DNA of 64,000 bases from Legionella parisiensis (GTDB lineage: Bacteria > Pseudomonadota > Gammaproteobacteria > Legionellales > Legionellaceae): contig NZ_LNYQ01000013.1 in assembly GCF_001467945.1 (NCBI RefSeq), positions 514,626-578,625 of the forward strand. The letters run 5' to 3'. Position 1 is the first letter of the stretch, and each line of letters opens with the position of its first letter. Shown one piece after another: positions 35,870-45,441 of this stretch. The translations under genes and the position numbers were made by a program. The notes beneath the pieces are model-generated. The model had not been told where the DNA came from. It did not search any database and saw only the letters and a program-made list of their open reading frames with translations.

Positions 35870-36073
35870 ATGAATCAGAATATTTTTCAAGGAAAATGGA
35901 TGGAAATAAAAGGCCAAATGAAACAATTTTGGGGAAAGCTCACAGACGATGACCTAAAACAAATTGAAGGAAATCAAGAAGAAATTTTTGGAAAACTCCG
36001 AAAACATTATGGGTACACTGAAGAGCAAGCTAAAAAAGCAGTACAAGATTTTCAAAAGAAAATTCATCATTAA
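35870..36073 (+). CDS. CsbD-family stress response protein
   Basis: A 67-residue hydrophilic helical protein. FQGKWMEIKGQMKQFWGKLTDDDL and QIEGNQEEIFGKLRKHYG are the CsbD repeat pattern; this family is induced by general stress in many bacteria, with no known biochemical activity. AAGGAG precedes the ATG. It is followed by PRC-barrel and exported small-protein genes on the same strand, probably one stress operon. Confidence 0.92.
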   Translation: MNQNIFQGKWMEIKGQMKQFWGKLTDDDLKQIEGNQEEIFGKLRKHYGYTEEQAKKAVQDFQKKIHH

Positions 36074-36109
36074 TTTAGGAAAAATGCCACATTTAAAAGG
36101 AGTTTAAAC

Positions 36110-36451
36110 ATGGAAAACAGAGGAATTGTTAAATCTGGCGAGCTTACAGGTTCTAAAGTAATGAATCCAGCTCATGAAGATTTAGGTGAAATTGCTGAGG
36201 TTGTTATCGATAAGCAATCAGGGAAAGTAAATTATCTTGTATTAGATTTTGGTGGTTTTCTAGGATTTGGCAATAAATTTTTTGCTGTACCCTGGAATTT
36301 ATTTTTGTACGACAACAAAGATGATTGTTTTATACTTAATATAGATAAACAGCAGCTGAAAGATGCACCTGGATTTGATAAAGATCATTGGCCTAATTTT
36401 TCTGCACCGGAATTTAAAACTAAAATCACCGGTTTTTATACAGGGAGATAA
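36110..36451 (+). CDS. PRC-barrel domain protein
   Basis: A 113-residue protein with one PRC-barrel domain: LTGSKVMNPAHEDLGEIAEVVID, then GKVNYLVLDFGGFLGFGNKFFAVPW. Single-domain PRC-barrel proteins are small beta barrels with unknown binding roles, often encoded with general-stress genes. AAAGGAG precedes the ATG. It is 36 bases after csbD and 3 bases before the next gene, so co-transcription is likely. Confidence 0.88.
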   Translation: MENRGIVKSGELTGSKVMNPAHEDLGEIAEVVIDKQSGKVNYLVLDFGGFLGFGNKFFAVPWNLFLYDNKDDCFILNIDKQQLKDAPGFDKDHWPNFSAPEFKTKITGFYTGR

Positions 36452-36454
36452 GTT

Positions 36455-36742
36455 ATGAAAGTTCTGTTAGGAGCATTATTTAGTACACTGCTTTTATTTT
36501 CTATTACTTCATTTGCTCTTGATGAAACACCAGGGACAAATGGCAGTACTAGTACAAACACCAAAACCTCAATGAGTTCAAATTGGGTTTGTACTACTAA
36601 TGCAAGTTCAAGTGACAAAAAAGCCGACCAAGATGCTGATAAGAAAATGTCCGAGCATGCTGGTTCCGCAACTGAGTCATTTGCTTTCGCAACAAAGCAT
36701 TGCCGTGACTGTACACAAATCACATGCGATGTTAAAAAATAG
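36455..36742 (+). CDS. Small exported Cys-containing hypothetical protein
   Basis: A 95-residue protein with an N-terminal signal peptide (VLLGALFSTLLLFSITSFA) cut near residue 21. The mature part is Ser/Thr/Asn-rich, then charged, and ends in a cysteine cluster (KHCRDC, QITCD), with another Cys in WVCTTN; four cysteines could form two disulfides. I do not recognise the family. It follows the PRC-barrel gene by three bases and is followed by a long hairpin. Confidence 0.75.
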   Translation: MKVLLGALFSTLLLFSITSFALDETPGTNGSTSTNTKTSMSSNWVCTTNASSSDKKADQDADKKMSEHAGSATESFAFATKHCRDCTQITCDVKK

Positions 36743-36750
36743 TCCATGCA

Positions 36751-36777
36751 CCTGCATTTCTTTATAAGAAATGCAGG
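36751..36777 (+). terminator. Strong hairpin after the CsbD/PRC/exported-protein genes
   Basis: CCTGCATTTCTT (36751-36762) and AAGAAATGCAGG (36766-36777) pair perfectly with a three-base loop. No T run follows, so it may be a transcript-stabilising or imperfect terminator hairpin. Confidence 0.55.
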
Positions 36778-36933
36778 GCAAATCAACTATTAGTTATTCT
36801 TTTCTAATAATTAATTATTATCCTTAGTTCACCCTGATTCACAAATCAGTTATTTTTAAAATTTGAAGAATTTAAAAATTCTTCCTATGCTAAAAAGAGT
36901 TTTTAGTTATTCATTTTATGCCAAGGAATGCGA

Positions 36934-39573
36934 ATGAACATTTTAAAAACCCAGGTTTTGAAAGGACCTAATTATTGGTCGAATTATAGAAAAGAACTCA
37001 TTGTTATTAAACTTGATTTAGGAAAATACGAAGAACTTCCTACGAATCTTTTAGTTGGGTTTAAAGAGCGACTGATAGAGTGTCTTCCAAGTTTAGACAG
37101 CCATCGTTGTTCCTTAGGCGTTGAAGGTGGATTTTTAAAACGGATAGAAGAAGGTACTTGGTTAGGCCATGTGATCGAGCACGTGGCTCTGGAGTTGCAG
37201 TGTCTTGCAGGGATGGAATGTGGTTTTGGCAGAACTTATGGGACTAAAGATTACGGTGTTTATCAAGTCATATTTGCATACCAAATTGAGGAAGCAGGTT
37301 TGTATGCAGGAGAGGTTGCAGTCAATTTTATCAACTCCATTGCAGAAGGTAAAAAATATCCCCTTGATGAGGCCCTTAATCACTTAAGAGAAATTTTTAA
37401 AAAGCGGGGGTTAGGACCTAGCACCCAAGCTCTCGTCGATGAAGCTAAAAAAAGAAAAATTCCTTGGAAACAGTATGAAAACACCTCTCTGATTATATTG
37501 GGATATGGGCGAAATCAAAAAAAAATCTGGGCATCCGTATCTTCGAAAACAAGCTCTATCGGTGTGGATATTGCTTCTGATAAAGAGCTTACCAAACAGA
37601 TTTTAAGCAAAAACTTTATTCCGACTCCCAAGGGGATGGTTATTAGGGATGAAGACGAGCTCCAAGAGGCAATAAAACAATTGGGATTCCCTTTAGTGAT
37701 TAAGCCATACAACGGCAATCATGGAAAAGGGGTAACTACAAATATTAAAGATCTGGATAAAGCAATTTTTGGCTATGGTCTTGCAAAAAACATTTCCAAT
37801 GAATTAATAATTGAACGCTTCATGACTGGGAAAGATTATCGATTCTTAGTGGTAAATTATAAAGTGGTTGCTGTAGCTGAAAGAACACCTGCTCTGATTA
37901 GAGGAAATGGAGAACTTACAATTAATCAATTAATTCAGCAGGCAAATGAAGATCCAAATCGAGGAGATTCCCATGAAAACATGCTGACTAAAATCAAGAT
38001 TGATGAATCCACTGACTCTATTTTAAAACAAAATAACCTGACTCTTGAGAGTATTTTACCTGAGAATCATATTTTATATTTAAAAGAAACTGCGAATTTA
38101 AGTTCGGGTGGAACAGCTAAAGATGTAACTGACACGGTTCATGCTTTTAATATTTTTCTCGCAGAACGTGTAGCGCGGCTCGTAAATTTGGATATTTGCG
38201 GAATCGATGTGATTGCAAATGATATAGGTTGTCCTTTGAATGAAAATAATGGTGCCATTATTGAAGTAAATGCTGGACCAGGATTAAGAATGCATTTATC
38301 ACCTAATGAAGGTAAGCCCCGTAATGTAGCAGAACCCATTTTGAATATGCTTTATCCTCCCAATTTAACCTCAAGGATTCCAATAGTTGCTGTTACAGGT
38401 ACTAATGGAAAAACATCAGTGGTTCGTTTAATTGCCCATCTCGCACGTTTTGCAAATCATCATACCGGCTACACTACTACAGACGGTATTTATATAAATA
38501 ATAAATTGATTTATAACGGAGACTGCAGTGGCCCTGCCAGTGCACAAGTGGTTTTGTATGATCCTGAAGTGGATTATGCCGTATTAGAATGCGCGCGGGG
38601 CGGAATTTTACGTTCGGGTTTAGGATTTGATGAATGTGATATTAGTGTAATTACTAATGTTACTGAGGATCATTTGGGATTAAATGAGATTTATACCCTT
38701 GAAGAGTTGGTTCAGGTCAAAGCGGTTGTTGCGCGCAGCACTAAAGAAACTGGATATGCCATTTTAAATGCTGATGATCATTTAACCTATGATTTAAGAC
38801 ATGATTTAACCTGTAAAATTGCTTTATTTAGTATGTTTGAAAGCCCACGTATCAGGAAGCACTGCAGTTTAGGCGGGTTAGCGGCTTATCTTGATCAAGG
38901 ACATATCATCGTGCAACGAGGTTCCGAGCGAACTGTTTTGGCTGATATAAAATTAATCCCGCTTAGTTTTCAAGGCACTGCCAGTGGCATGATTCTAAAT
39001 ATATTAGCTGCAACACTAGCAGGGGTTATCAGTCATTTTTCTTTAGAGAAAATAAAGGATGCACTGCAAATTTTTTATCCCACTGTCGAAAACCTCCCAG
39101 GTAGAATGAATCTTTTTAAATTTCCTCATTGCCAGGTGATGCTCGATTATGCTCATAACGAAGGTGCATATTGTGAGTTAAAAAATTACCTTGCTTCAAT
39201 TCAATGTACAAAAAAAATTGGGATTATAGGGGCGGTTGGTGATCGTCGTGATGAGGACATTGAAAGGTTGGGCTATCAGGCTGCGTCCATGTTTGATGAA
39301 ATCGTCATTCGTCATGATAAAGACGGAAGAGGGCGAACCCATCATGAAATAAATCGTCTTATTGCTGCAGGAATACTTCGATCTGATTTTAAACCGTCTT
39401 TAAATATTATTTCAGATGAACTTGAAGCCATTAAATATGTGATGGGAGTGGCAGAACTCAATACGTTTATCTTTTGTGCGGTTGAAGATGTATTTGAAAC
39501 AACTAATTTTCTCAAGAAAATGGAAAAACAATTGATGATAGTGAATGAGGTTTATAATGACACCCAAAGCTAA
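36934..39573 (+). CDS. cphA: Cyanophycin synthetase
   Basis: An 879-residue ligase that polymerises aspartate and arginine into cyanophycin using ATP. The order is an N-terminal CphA domain (1-160), an ATP-grasp domain (about 215-470, with PLVIKPYNGNHGKGV and IIEVNAGPG), and a Mur-ligase-like domain from about 485 with the P-loop TGTNGKTS near 489 and MLDYAHNEGAY later. Length is normal for CphA1. The start is ATG 36934, with AAGGA six bases upstream; ATG 36928 adds two residues. The gene overlaps cphB by 17 bases. It gives the cell an insoluble nitrogen, carbon and energy reserve. Confidence 0.95.
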   Translation: MNILKTQVLKGPNYWSNYRKELIVIKLDLGKYEELPTNLLVGFKERLIECLPSLDSHRCSLGVEGGFLKRIEEGTWLGHVIEHVALELQCLAGMECGFGRTYGTKDYGVYQVIFAYQIEEAGLYAGEVAVNFINSIAEGKKYPLDEALNHLREIFKKRGLGPSTQALVDEAKKRKIPWKQYENTSLIILGYGRNQKKIWASVSSKTSSIGVDIASDKELTKQILSKNFIPTPKGMVIRDEDELQEAIKQLGFPLVIKPYNGNHGKGVTTNIKDLDKAIFGYGLAKNISNELIIERFMTGKDYRFLVVNYKVVAVAERTPALIRGNGELTINQLIQQANEDPNRGDSHENMLTKIKIDESTDSILKQNNLTLESILPENHILYLKETANLSSGGTAKDVTDTVHAFNIFLAERVARLVNLDICGIDVIANDIGCPLNENNGAIIEVNAGPGLRMHLSPNEGKPRNVAEPILNMLYPPNLTSRIPIVAVTGTNGKTSVVRLIAHLARFANHHTGYTTTDGIYINNKLIYNGDCSGPASAQVVLYDPEVDYAVLECARGGILRSGLGFDECDISVITNVTEDHLGLNEIYTLEELVQVKAVVARSTKETGYAILNADDHLTYDLRHDLTCKIALFSMFESPRIRKHCSLGGLAAYLDQGHIIVQRGSERTVLADIKLIPLSFQGTASGMILNILAATLAGVISHFSLEKIKDALQIFYPTVENLPGRMNLFKFPHCQVMLDYAHNEGAYCELKNYLASIQCTKKIGIIGAVGDRRDEDIERLGYQAASMFDEIVIRHDKDGRGRTHHEINRLIAAGILRSDFKPSLNIISDELEAIKYVMGVAELNTFIFCAVEDVFETTNFLKKMEKQLMIVNEVYNDTQS

Positions 39574-40414
39574 ATTATTAATTATCGGTGGTGCTGAAGA
39601 TAAGGGATATAATGAACCATTGGATATTACGGAACAAAATAAAGAATTTACTCGTTATGAAATTCTAAATGAATTGTTACCCCCCTCGAATAAAAAAATA
39701 GAAATTATTACAACTGGTTCAGAAATTCAGGATGAAGTAAAACAAATTTATCAAAATGTTTTTCATAATATGGGTTATACCAATATAGGGTTTATTCCTA
39801 TAAAAAATAGAAGCGAAGCACGCCATGACGAATATTTAAGAAGAGCAGAGGATGCGGGGGCTATTTTCTTTACAGGAGGCGATCAGTTTCGTCTATCTAC
39901 AATATTAGGTGGTACTCCTATAGTCGACATTATTAAAGAACGATATTTGAAAGACAGTGATTTTACTATTGCCGGAACCAGTGCTGGAGCTATGGTTATG
40001 GGCACAGTTATGATTACAGGAGGCGGCTTATCAGAAGCTTTAAGGTACCTCAATTTATTAACTTCTTCAGGATTAGGGATTTTACACTCTTGTATTATTG
40101 ATACTCATTTCATAAAAAGAGGACGATTTAGTCGCTTGGCACATGCCATTATCATGAATCCAGAGCAATTGGGTATTGGTTTAGGGGAGGATACTGCGCT
40201 GGTCATTCGAAATGGAACGGATGCAGAATGTTATGGGTCGGGTATGGTTGTTATTATTGATGGCAGAAATATTAATCAGACAAATATCACGGATGTTGAA
40301 GAAGGAGAGCCTGTATTTGTTGAAAATTTGATAGTTCACCTTTTGGTAAAGGGATGTCAATTTTCAATTGCAGATCGTACTCTGGCGAATCCAGCGATCC
40401 CTCAAGGTAAATAA
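39557..40414 (+). CDS. cphB: Cyanophycinase
   Basis: A 285-residue serine peptidase (S51) that cuts cyanophycin into beta-aspartyl-arginine dipeptides. The nucleophile is S142 in AGTSAGAMVM; FFTGGDQFRL, ITGGGLSEALRYL and DTHFIKRGRFSRL are further family signatures. I start at ATG 39557, with GAGG seven bases before; ATG 39545 is possible. The 17-base overlap with cphA couples storage and mobilisation in one transcript. Confidence 0.95.
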   Translation: MTPKAKLLIIGGAEDKGYNEPLDITEQNKEFTRYEILNELLPPSNKKIEIITTGSEIQDEVKQIYQNVFHNMGYTNIGFIPIKNRSEARHDEYLRRAEDAGAIFFTGGDQFRLSTILGGTPIVDIIKERYLKDSDFTIAGTSAGAMVMGTVMITGGGLSEALRYLNLLTSSGLGILHSCIIDTHFIKRGRFSRLAHAIIMNPEQLGIGLGEDTALVIRNGTDAECYGSGMVVIIDGRNINQTNITDVEEGEPVFVENLIVHLLVKGCQFSIADRTLANPAIPQGK

Positions 40415-40435
40415 TTTAAATAATGGAATACAGTA

Positions 40436-41347
40436 ATGAATAAAATTGCAATCGCGATACATGGTGGTGCTAGTGAGAATTATTCTTTTTTGCACGATCA
40501 TCAAAAGGAATTTGAACATGGCATGGCGCAAGCAGTTGAAACGGGTTATTCAGTTCTTGATAAAGGCGGTTCTGCGTTGGATGCAGTAGAGCAGGCAGTA
40601 GCGGTTCTGGAAAATAATCCCTTATTTAATGCGGGAAAAGGTTCAGCACTAAATTGTCGAGGTGAAGTTGAGATGGACGCTTCCATTATGAGTGGCACTG
40701 ATCTGCAGGCTGGTGCCGTATCTATGGTTCGTACAGTAAAAAATCCAATTCGTCTGGCCCGGTTGGTGATGGAGGAAACTCGCCATGTTTTTCTCTCAGG
40801 ATATGGTGCCTTAGAATTGGCGAAGAAGTATGGTGTAGAAATTGAGCCTGAGTCTTATTTTATTACTCCACATCAATATGAGATCTTTCAAAATCTGAAT
40901 AAAATAGAAAGCATGGAAGAAATTCAGCGCAAGAAAATGAAAGGAACTGTAGGTGCTGTGGCTTTAGATTTACAAGGAAATCTTGCAGCGGCAACATCAA
41001 CAGGCGGAATTAGCAATTGTCTTCCAGGTAGAATTGGAGACAGTTGTGTTATTGGTGCTGGATGTTATGCTAATAATAATACCTGTGCAGTCTCAGGAAC
41101 TGGAGAAGGTGAATATTTAATTAGAGGGGTAGTGGGGCATACTATTTCCATGATGATGGAGTTTGATAGGTCATTGCAGGAAGCATGCGATTATGTGATT
41201 CATAAACGCAATCAAAGGTTAAGAGGAGAAGTAGGAGTTATTGCCCTTAATAAAAATGGCGATTTTGGCATTTCTTTTAATACTGAAATTATGAAAAGAG
41301 CTTGGAAAAGCACAACTCAAGAAGTTCAAATTAAACTGTTCAATTAA
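40436..41347 (+). CDS. iaaA: Isoaspartyl peptidase / plant-type L-asparaginase
   Basis: A 303-residue N-terminal-nucleophile hydrolase. It should self-cleave before T171 in MKGTVGAVALD to expose the catalytic threonine; STGGISNCLPGRIGDS and GTGEGEYLIR are conserved substrate-binding segments, and IAIHGGA opens the protein. Placed 21 bases after cphB, it most likely hydrolyses the beta-Asp-Arg dipeptide to free Asp and Arg, completing cyanophycin breakdown. It may also act on isoaspartyl peptides or asparagine. Confidence 0.93.
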   Translation: MNKIAIAIHGGASENYSFLHDHQKEFEHGMAQAVETGYSVLDKGGSALDAVEQAVAVLENNPLFNAGKGSALNCRGEVEMDASIMSGTDLQAGAVSMVRTVKNPIRLARLVMEETRHVFLSGYGALELAKKYGVEIEPESYFITPHQYEIFQNLNKIESMEEIQRKKMKGTVGAVALDLQGNLAAATSTGGISNCLPGRIGDSCVIGAGCYANNNTCAVSGTGEGEYLIRGVVGHTISMMMEFDRSLQEACDYVIHKRNQRLRGEVGVIALNKNGDFGISFNTEIMKRAWKSTTQEVQIKLFN

Positions 41348-41449
41348 TTTGATGAAAGTTGAAATGTAACTTGGGGCGCGAAACAGAACCCGGAAATTTA
41401 AGCCCAGTTGGGTCTGCTTCGCTGTTGCAATATGATTAAATGATTTATT

Positions 41450-41632
41450 TTATACTGGGGGAGGTGGCGGACGTCGACCCAGTAACCCCATTATCAAAAA
41501 TACGACAAAGATAACAAGAAATATAAAGAATAAAATTTTCGCAATTCCTGCCGCAGCTGATGCAATGCCACCAAATCCAAATGCGGCTGCAATTATTGCA
41601 ATAATAAAAAATATCAATGCCCAGCCTAACAT
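41450..41632 (-). CDS. DUF1328 small membrane protein (YtjA-like)
   Basis: A 60-residue protein with two hydrophobic helices ([21 protein letters not shown] and [20 protein letters not shown]) and a proline-rich tail. The opening and the [14 protein letters not shown] loop are the DUF1328 signature. GGAGG sits five bases before the ATG. It is alone; expression in stress conditions is reported for related proteins, but the role is unknown. Confidence 0.88.
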   Translation of the reverse strand: MLGWALIFFIIAIIAAAFGFGGIASAAAGIAKILFFIFLVIFVVFLIMGLLGRRPPPPPV

Positions 41633-41874
41633 AATTACCTCCTTGTATTTATCTTAAATAATATTCAATTATATTTAATTATAGACTATGTATGTACTTA
41701 CTATAAAAATGAAAACCTGAAGATATTCTGGAAAACCTCAGGTTTTGTGAGGCTTAAGGTTACTGAGTTCTTTTGATGTTGACATTTCAGCGCTATTGAT
41801 TCTTTATATATTCAATGAGTTTAAGTAGAAGGGGTAGAGCAGCCTTACTAGATTACGCTCGTATATTGATGGTA

Positions 41875-43068
41875 TTAGTGCATGATCGCGATAATAAGTA
41901 AACCTGTGGCTATAAAACCAATTAAAGCAAGACTGGAGTTACCTCCAGGCACTAAGTGGCTTTCTGTGGTGACTAAGTGAGCTTTACGTCCTTTCCAAGC
42001 CATTATGGAAGGCAGAAGCAATAATAAAATGACACAGCAAATACCGGCATAGCTTAAGGCATGCAGATAAATTCCAGGATTTAATAAGACTACTGCTAGA
42101 GGAGGAAGAAAAGTTAATGCTAAGGTATATTTTCCCTGGTTACCGGATTTCTCCAGTTTTAATCCATCTGCAAGAAAGTCAAATAGACCCAAAGAAACTC
42201 CTAAAAATGCTGTAAGCATGCATATGGAAGTAAAAAAGCCAAAGAATCCACTGATCCATTGATTTTGTACTGATTGGCTTAACGCCTCAGTTAGTCCACT
42301 CGTAGCGTGTTCTGAATTCATTAGAGCGATTAAGCCATTTTCACCTTCACGCGAGACAACACCCATGATGACTGCATCCCAAACAATATAACAGACAAGA
42401 GGGATAAGCGAGCCGAGTAAGATTACACGTTTTAGGCTACGTATATCATCTCCAAAATAGTCTCGGAGACTCGGTATTATCGATGCGTAGCCAAAGGAAG
42501 TAATTAAGATCATTAAAGTACCAGTAAATGCACGAGCTGAACCACCAGTTAAACCTAAAGTAGAGGTATGCGGGCTAATAATAGCAACTAGCAAAACATA
42601 AATGCCTAATTTGCCAAACATTAAACCGCGATTGACATAATCTACGGAACGTATGCCTTTATAAACAATCAAACCGAATAAAAATGTAAACAGAATTGCA
42701 GTAGCGCTGTTGGGTAAATCAATATTCAATTTATGCAATAAGCTATTGAATACATCACTACCCCCAGAAATATAAGCTGATAATAGGGTATAAAGCAAAA
42801 AAAGGTATGCAATCCAGGCAATAATTTGACCAGGCAAGCCTAACGTGGATTTGGCCATGGAAATCATGTTACTTCCTGCTGGCAGCCGTAGGTTAACCTC
42901 CAAGATTAATAAAGCACCGGCAGTCATGATCAGCCAACAAAAAAACAGGAAGAAAATGGAATTGCTAAAGCCTACTTCTGCCGTTGAGACTGGGAGGGCA
43001 AGCATACCACCACCTATAGATGTTCCTACTATAAGTAATATTCCACCTATCAGTTTTGAATTGATCAT
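41875..43068 (-). CDS. Aromatic amino acid permease, HAAAP family (TyrP-like), copy 1
   Basis: A 397-residue, 11-helix permease for tyrosine or tryptophan uptake. IGGILLIVGTSIGGGMLALPV is the family's first helix and SYAGICCVILLLLLPSIMAW lies near the end. I start at ATG 43068, since this aligns with copy 2; the longer frame needs a TTG. It is closely similar to the next gene along its length, a tandem duplication. Uptake of host aromatic amino acids is likely in an amino-acid-using organism. Confidence 0.88.
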   Translation of the reverse strand: MINSKLIGGILLIVGTSIGGGMLALPVSTAEVGFSNSIFFLFFCWLIMTAGALLILEVNLRLPAGSNMISMAKSTLGLPGQIIAWIAYLFLLYTLLSAYISGGSDVFNSLLHKLNIDLPNSATAILFTFLFGLIVYKGIRSVDYVNRGLMFGKLGIYVLLVAIISPHTSTLGLTGGSARAFTGTLMILITSFGYASIIPSLRDYFGDDIRSLKRVILLGSLIPLVCYIVWDAVIMGVVSREGENGLIALMNSEHATSGLTEALSQSVQNQWISGFFGFFTSICMLTAFLGVSLGLFDFLADGLKLEKSGNQGKYTLALTFLPPLAVVLLNPGIYLHALSYAGICCVILLLLLPSIMAWKGRKAHLVTTESHLVPGGNSSLALIGFIATGLLIIAIMH

Positions 43069-43294
43069 GAGATATAATCCAAAAATTGTATAAAAATAAT
43101 CCAATATGATACTTTATTGATCGTATTAAGTCAATTGTATCGCAGCCAGTAATGACTATGGATGGTTTAAGCGACCGTGCGCGCTATTTTCATCCCCTAC
43201 ATACCGTGTAGTACGTAGAAAGGTATGTAAAATTTTTATTAAACTATAAACTACTTTTAATGTATCTCAAAGTGTAGTGCTTCACGCAGATTAT

Positions 43295-44482
43295 TTATAT
43301 CAAATTCCAAAATTCGTGTACCAATAACCCGATAGAAACAGCAACTACAGCACCTTGAGTCCATTTACCACCTGGAACGATAAAGGCAGAGTGATGATTT
43401 CTTCTGCCAAAATAACACATTAATGCGGGTAAAAGTAGTAGCAGAATGATACAAAAGATACCTGCATAACCTAAAGCATGTATGTATGCACCAGGATAAT
43501 AAATGACGATAAGAAGTGGAGGGACAAATGTAAGTAAAAATAGCCCAATGCCATGACTTCCTCGTTCACGCAACTTTAAACCATCTGCAAGGAAGCTGTA
43601 CAAGCATAAGGACACACCAAGAAATGCAGTGAGCATACAAATGGATGTGAAGAAATGAAACAAAGCGCTGATAATTGTATTTTGTACTTTATTTGAGAGT
43701 AAGCTTGCTAAGGCACTCGTGGTATGCGGATTATGCATTAAACTCTCAAGATTTTGGCTTCCTTCTGATGGGAGGGCTCCCATAATGACCGCATCCCATG
43801 CCAAATAACAAAATAAAGGAATTAACGAACCAATAAAAATCACTTTTTTCAGTTGCTTGATGTCGTCATCAAAATAATCTCTTAGATTAGGAACAATAAT
43901 GGCGAATCCAAAAGAGGTAATCAAAATCATAATTGCGCCGCCGATATAACGCATATCTCCATGACGCAAATGTTGTAGTTCAATATGTGGGGAAATAAGC
44001 ACTACCAATAAAAAATAAACTGCTAATTTGCCAAACATCAATCCACGATTGACATAATCTACATACCGAATGCCGCCATAAACAACCATGCCAAAAGTAA
44101 GCGTAAACAATAAACTTGCTTGCCAATCAGCCAGATGGAATCCTATTTTAAAAAGAAGGCTGTTCAATACGTCCGCTCCGCCAGAAATATAAGCAGACAG
44201 TAGAGTATAAAGTAAAAAAAGATAGCTTATCCAAGCAGCAAGCAAACCATAATTACCTAAAGTGGCTTGTGCCATTGAAACCATATGTTTTCCTCTGGGT
44301 AAATAAAGATTCGCTTCAAGGATAAAAAACGCCCCTAATGTCATGAATACCCAGCAAAGAAATAAAAAAATTGAAGATTGCCAGAAACCTGTAGCTGCAT
44401 TAGCAACAGGCAAGGCGAGCATTCCCCCGCCTATAGACGTCCCAACAATTAAAAGAATTCCCCCGATGAACCTTGAACGCAT
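43295..44482 (-). CDS. Aromatic amino acid permease, HAAAP family (TyrP-like), copy 2
   Basis: A 395-residue permease paralogous to copy 1: FIGGILLIVGTSIGGGMLALPV, SAYISGGADVLNSLL and YAGIFCIILLLLLPALM match. ATG 44482 aligns with copy 1; ATG 44503 would overlap the OmpA-like gene by 14 bases. It follows that gene so closely that the two probably share a transcript. The 190-base gap to copy 1 contains no visible signal. Confidence 0.88.
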   Translation of the reverse strand: MRSRFIGGILLIVGTSIGGGMLALPVANAATGFWQSSIFLFLCWVFMTLGAFFILEANLYLPRGKHMVSMAQATLGNYGLLAAWISYLFLLYTLLSAYISGGADVLNSLLFKIGFHLADWQASLLFTLTFGMVVYGGIRYVDYVNRGLMFGKLAVYFLLVVLISPHIELQHLRHGDMRYIGGAIMILITSFGFAIIVPNLRDYFDDDIKQLKKVIFIGSLIPLFCYLAWDAVIMGALPSEGSQNLESLMHNPHTTSALASLLSNKVQNTIISALFHFFTSICMLTAFLGVSLCLYSFLADGLKLRERGSHGIGLFLLTFVPPLLIVIYYPGAYIHALGYAGIFCIILLLLLPALMCYFGRRNHHSAFIVPGGKWTQGAVVAVSIGLLVHEFWNLI

Positions 44483-44489
44483 GTTTGCC

Positions 44490-45224
44490 TTATTTTGATG
44501 CATAAACTACAGGTGATGGTACTGGAGCTGGACATGTTGCACAAGTCTTAATACCATAATTATTGAACCATTGGATCTCAATGCGTCGATTAAATGCACT
44601 ACCGTGGATCAGTTTATTATCACCTACATCATTTTTATCACCATAACCTTCTGCTTTAAGCAGTTGTGCAGGAATATTATTGGCCCATAAAAAAGTAAGC
44701 ATCGTTTCTGCTTGAGCTTGGGACATTAATTTTTTATGGCGGCGTGTGCCTACATTATCGGTGAATCCTGCAACATAAACAGGGCTGTTTGGATAAAACC
44801 GCAACAATCTTATAATATTCTCCAACCCGGGATAACATACTTCATTAAGACGGGGGCTTTGAAACATAAAATATTTATCAACAGGTACAATCAACGTCAT
44901 CGTATCGCCATATTGTACGTATTGGATATTTTCTTTATTCAATTCTTTAATAATGCTGCCTCTACTTGCCTTGTAAAAACCGACCATGACGCCGGCAGTC
45001 CCTCCTGCAACGGTGCCTGCCAGTGCTCCTGCCACGGTACCTGTTGTTGCAGCACCCACTGCAGTTCCTACAACGGCTCCAGTAACGACTCGTCGTGGCA
45101 TGGGATGTACCGGTTTGAAATTATTATAAGGCGGATGAAAACAACTACTCAGTAAACATGAACATAGTAAACAGGTGATTAAACCACAACATTGAATTCG
45201 TGCTCTAGCTAATTTGAGTGACAT
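44490..45224 (-). CDS. OmpA-domain outer-membrane lipoprotein with glycine-zipper segment
   Basis: A 244-residue protein. A lipobox LLSSC makes C28 the probable lipidated residue. Residues about 47-80 form an Ala/Gly/Thr glycine-zipper hydrophobic segment (GALAGTVAGGTAG). Residues about 110-225 are an OmpA/MotB peptidoglycan-binding domain (VYVAGFTDNVG, AEGYGDKND, FNRRIEIQW). I start at ATG 45224, with AAGGGAG upstream; the longer frame lacks one. It probably anchors the outer membrane to the cell wall. It resembles Legionella OmpA-like lipoproteins but is not placed among dot/icm genes. Confidence 0.85.
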   Translation of the reverse strand: MSLKLARARIQCCGLITCLLCSCLLSSCFHPPYNNFKPVHPMPRRVVTGAVVGTAVGAATTGTVAGALAGTVAGGTAGVMVGFYKASRGSIIKELNKENIQYVQYGDTMTLIVPVDKYFMFQSPRLNEVCYPGLENIIRLLRFYPNSPVYVAGFTDNVGTRRHKKLMSQAQAETMLTFLWANNIPAQLLKAEGYGDKNDVGDNKLIHGSAFNRRIEIQWFNNYGIKTCATCPAPVPSPVVYASK

Positions 45225-45349
45225 ATTCACTCCCTTGTCCCGTGATTTTATCATTATTAAACATCTGGTTAAATTTCGCAATTGTAAGATCTTCATAAAT
45301 TTAGCTTATACACTGGGATCTAATTCTACACTTAGGTTGCAGAAACGTA

Positions 45350-45412
45350 GCCTCGTTTAGCGAAACAAAACCCAGGTTTTGAGATTGTTACCCGGGCTTC
45401 GCACAAGCTATA
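45350..45412. repeat. CCTGGG/TTTCGC dispersed repeat copy
   Basis: TAGCGAAACAAAACCCAGG and ACCCGGGCTTCGC pieces in the gap between the OmpA lipoprotein gene and the next hypothetical. Same family as 8019. Confidence 0.4.
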
Positions 45413-45441
45413 TAACCGCAGGACTTAAGTGACGTCTAAAA

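Noticed and set aside
44490-45224. OmpA lipoprotein as IcmN/DotK of the Dot/Icm system
   Set aside because: No other dot/icm genes are near, and the glycine-zipper segment points to a general outer-membrane lipoprotein.
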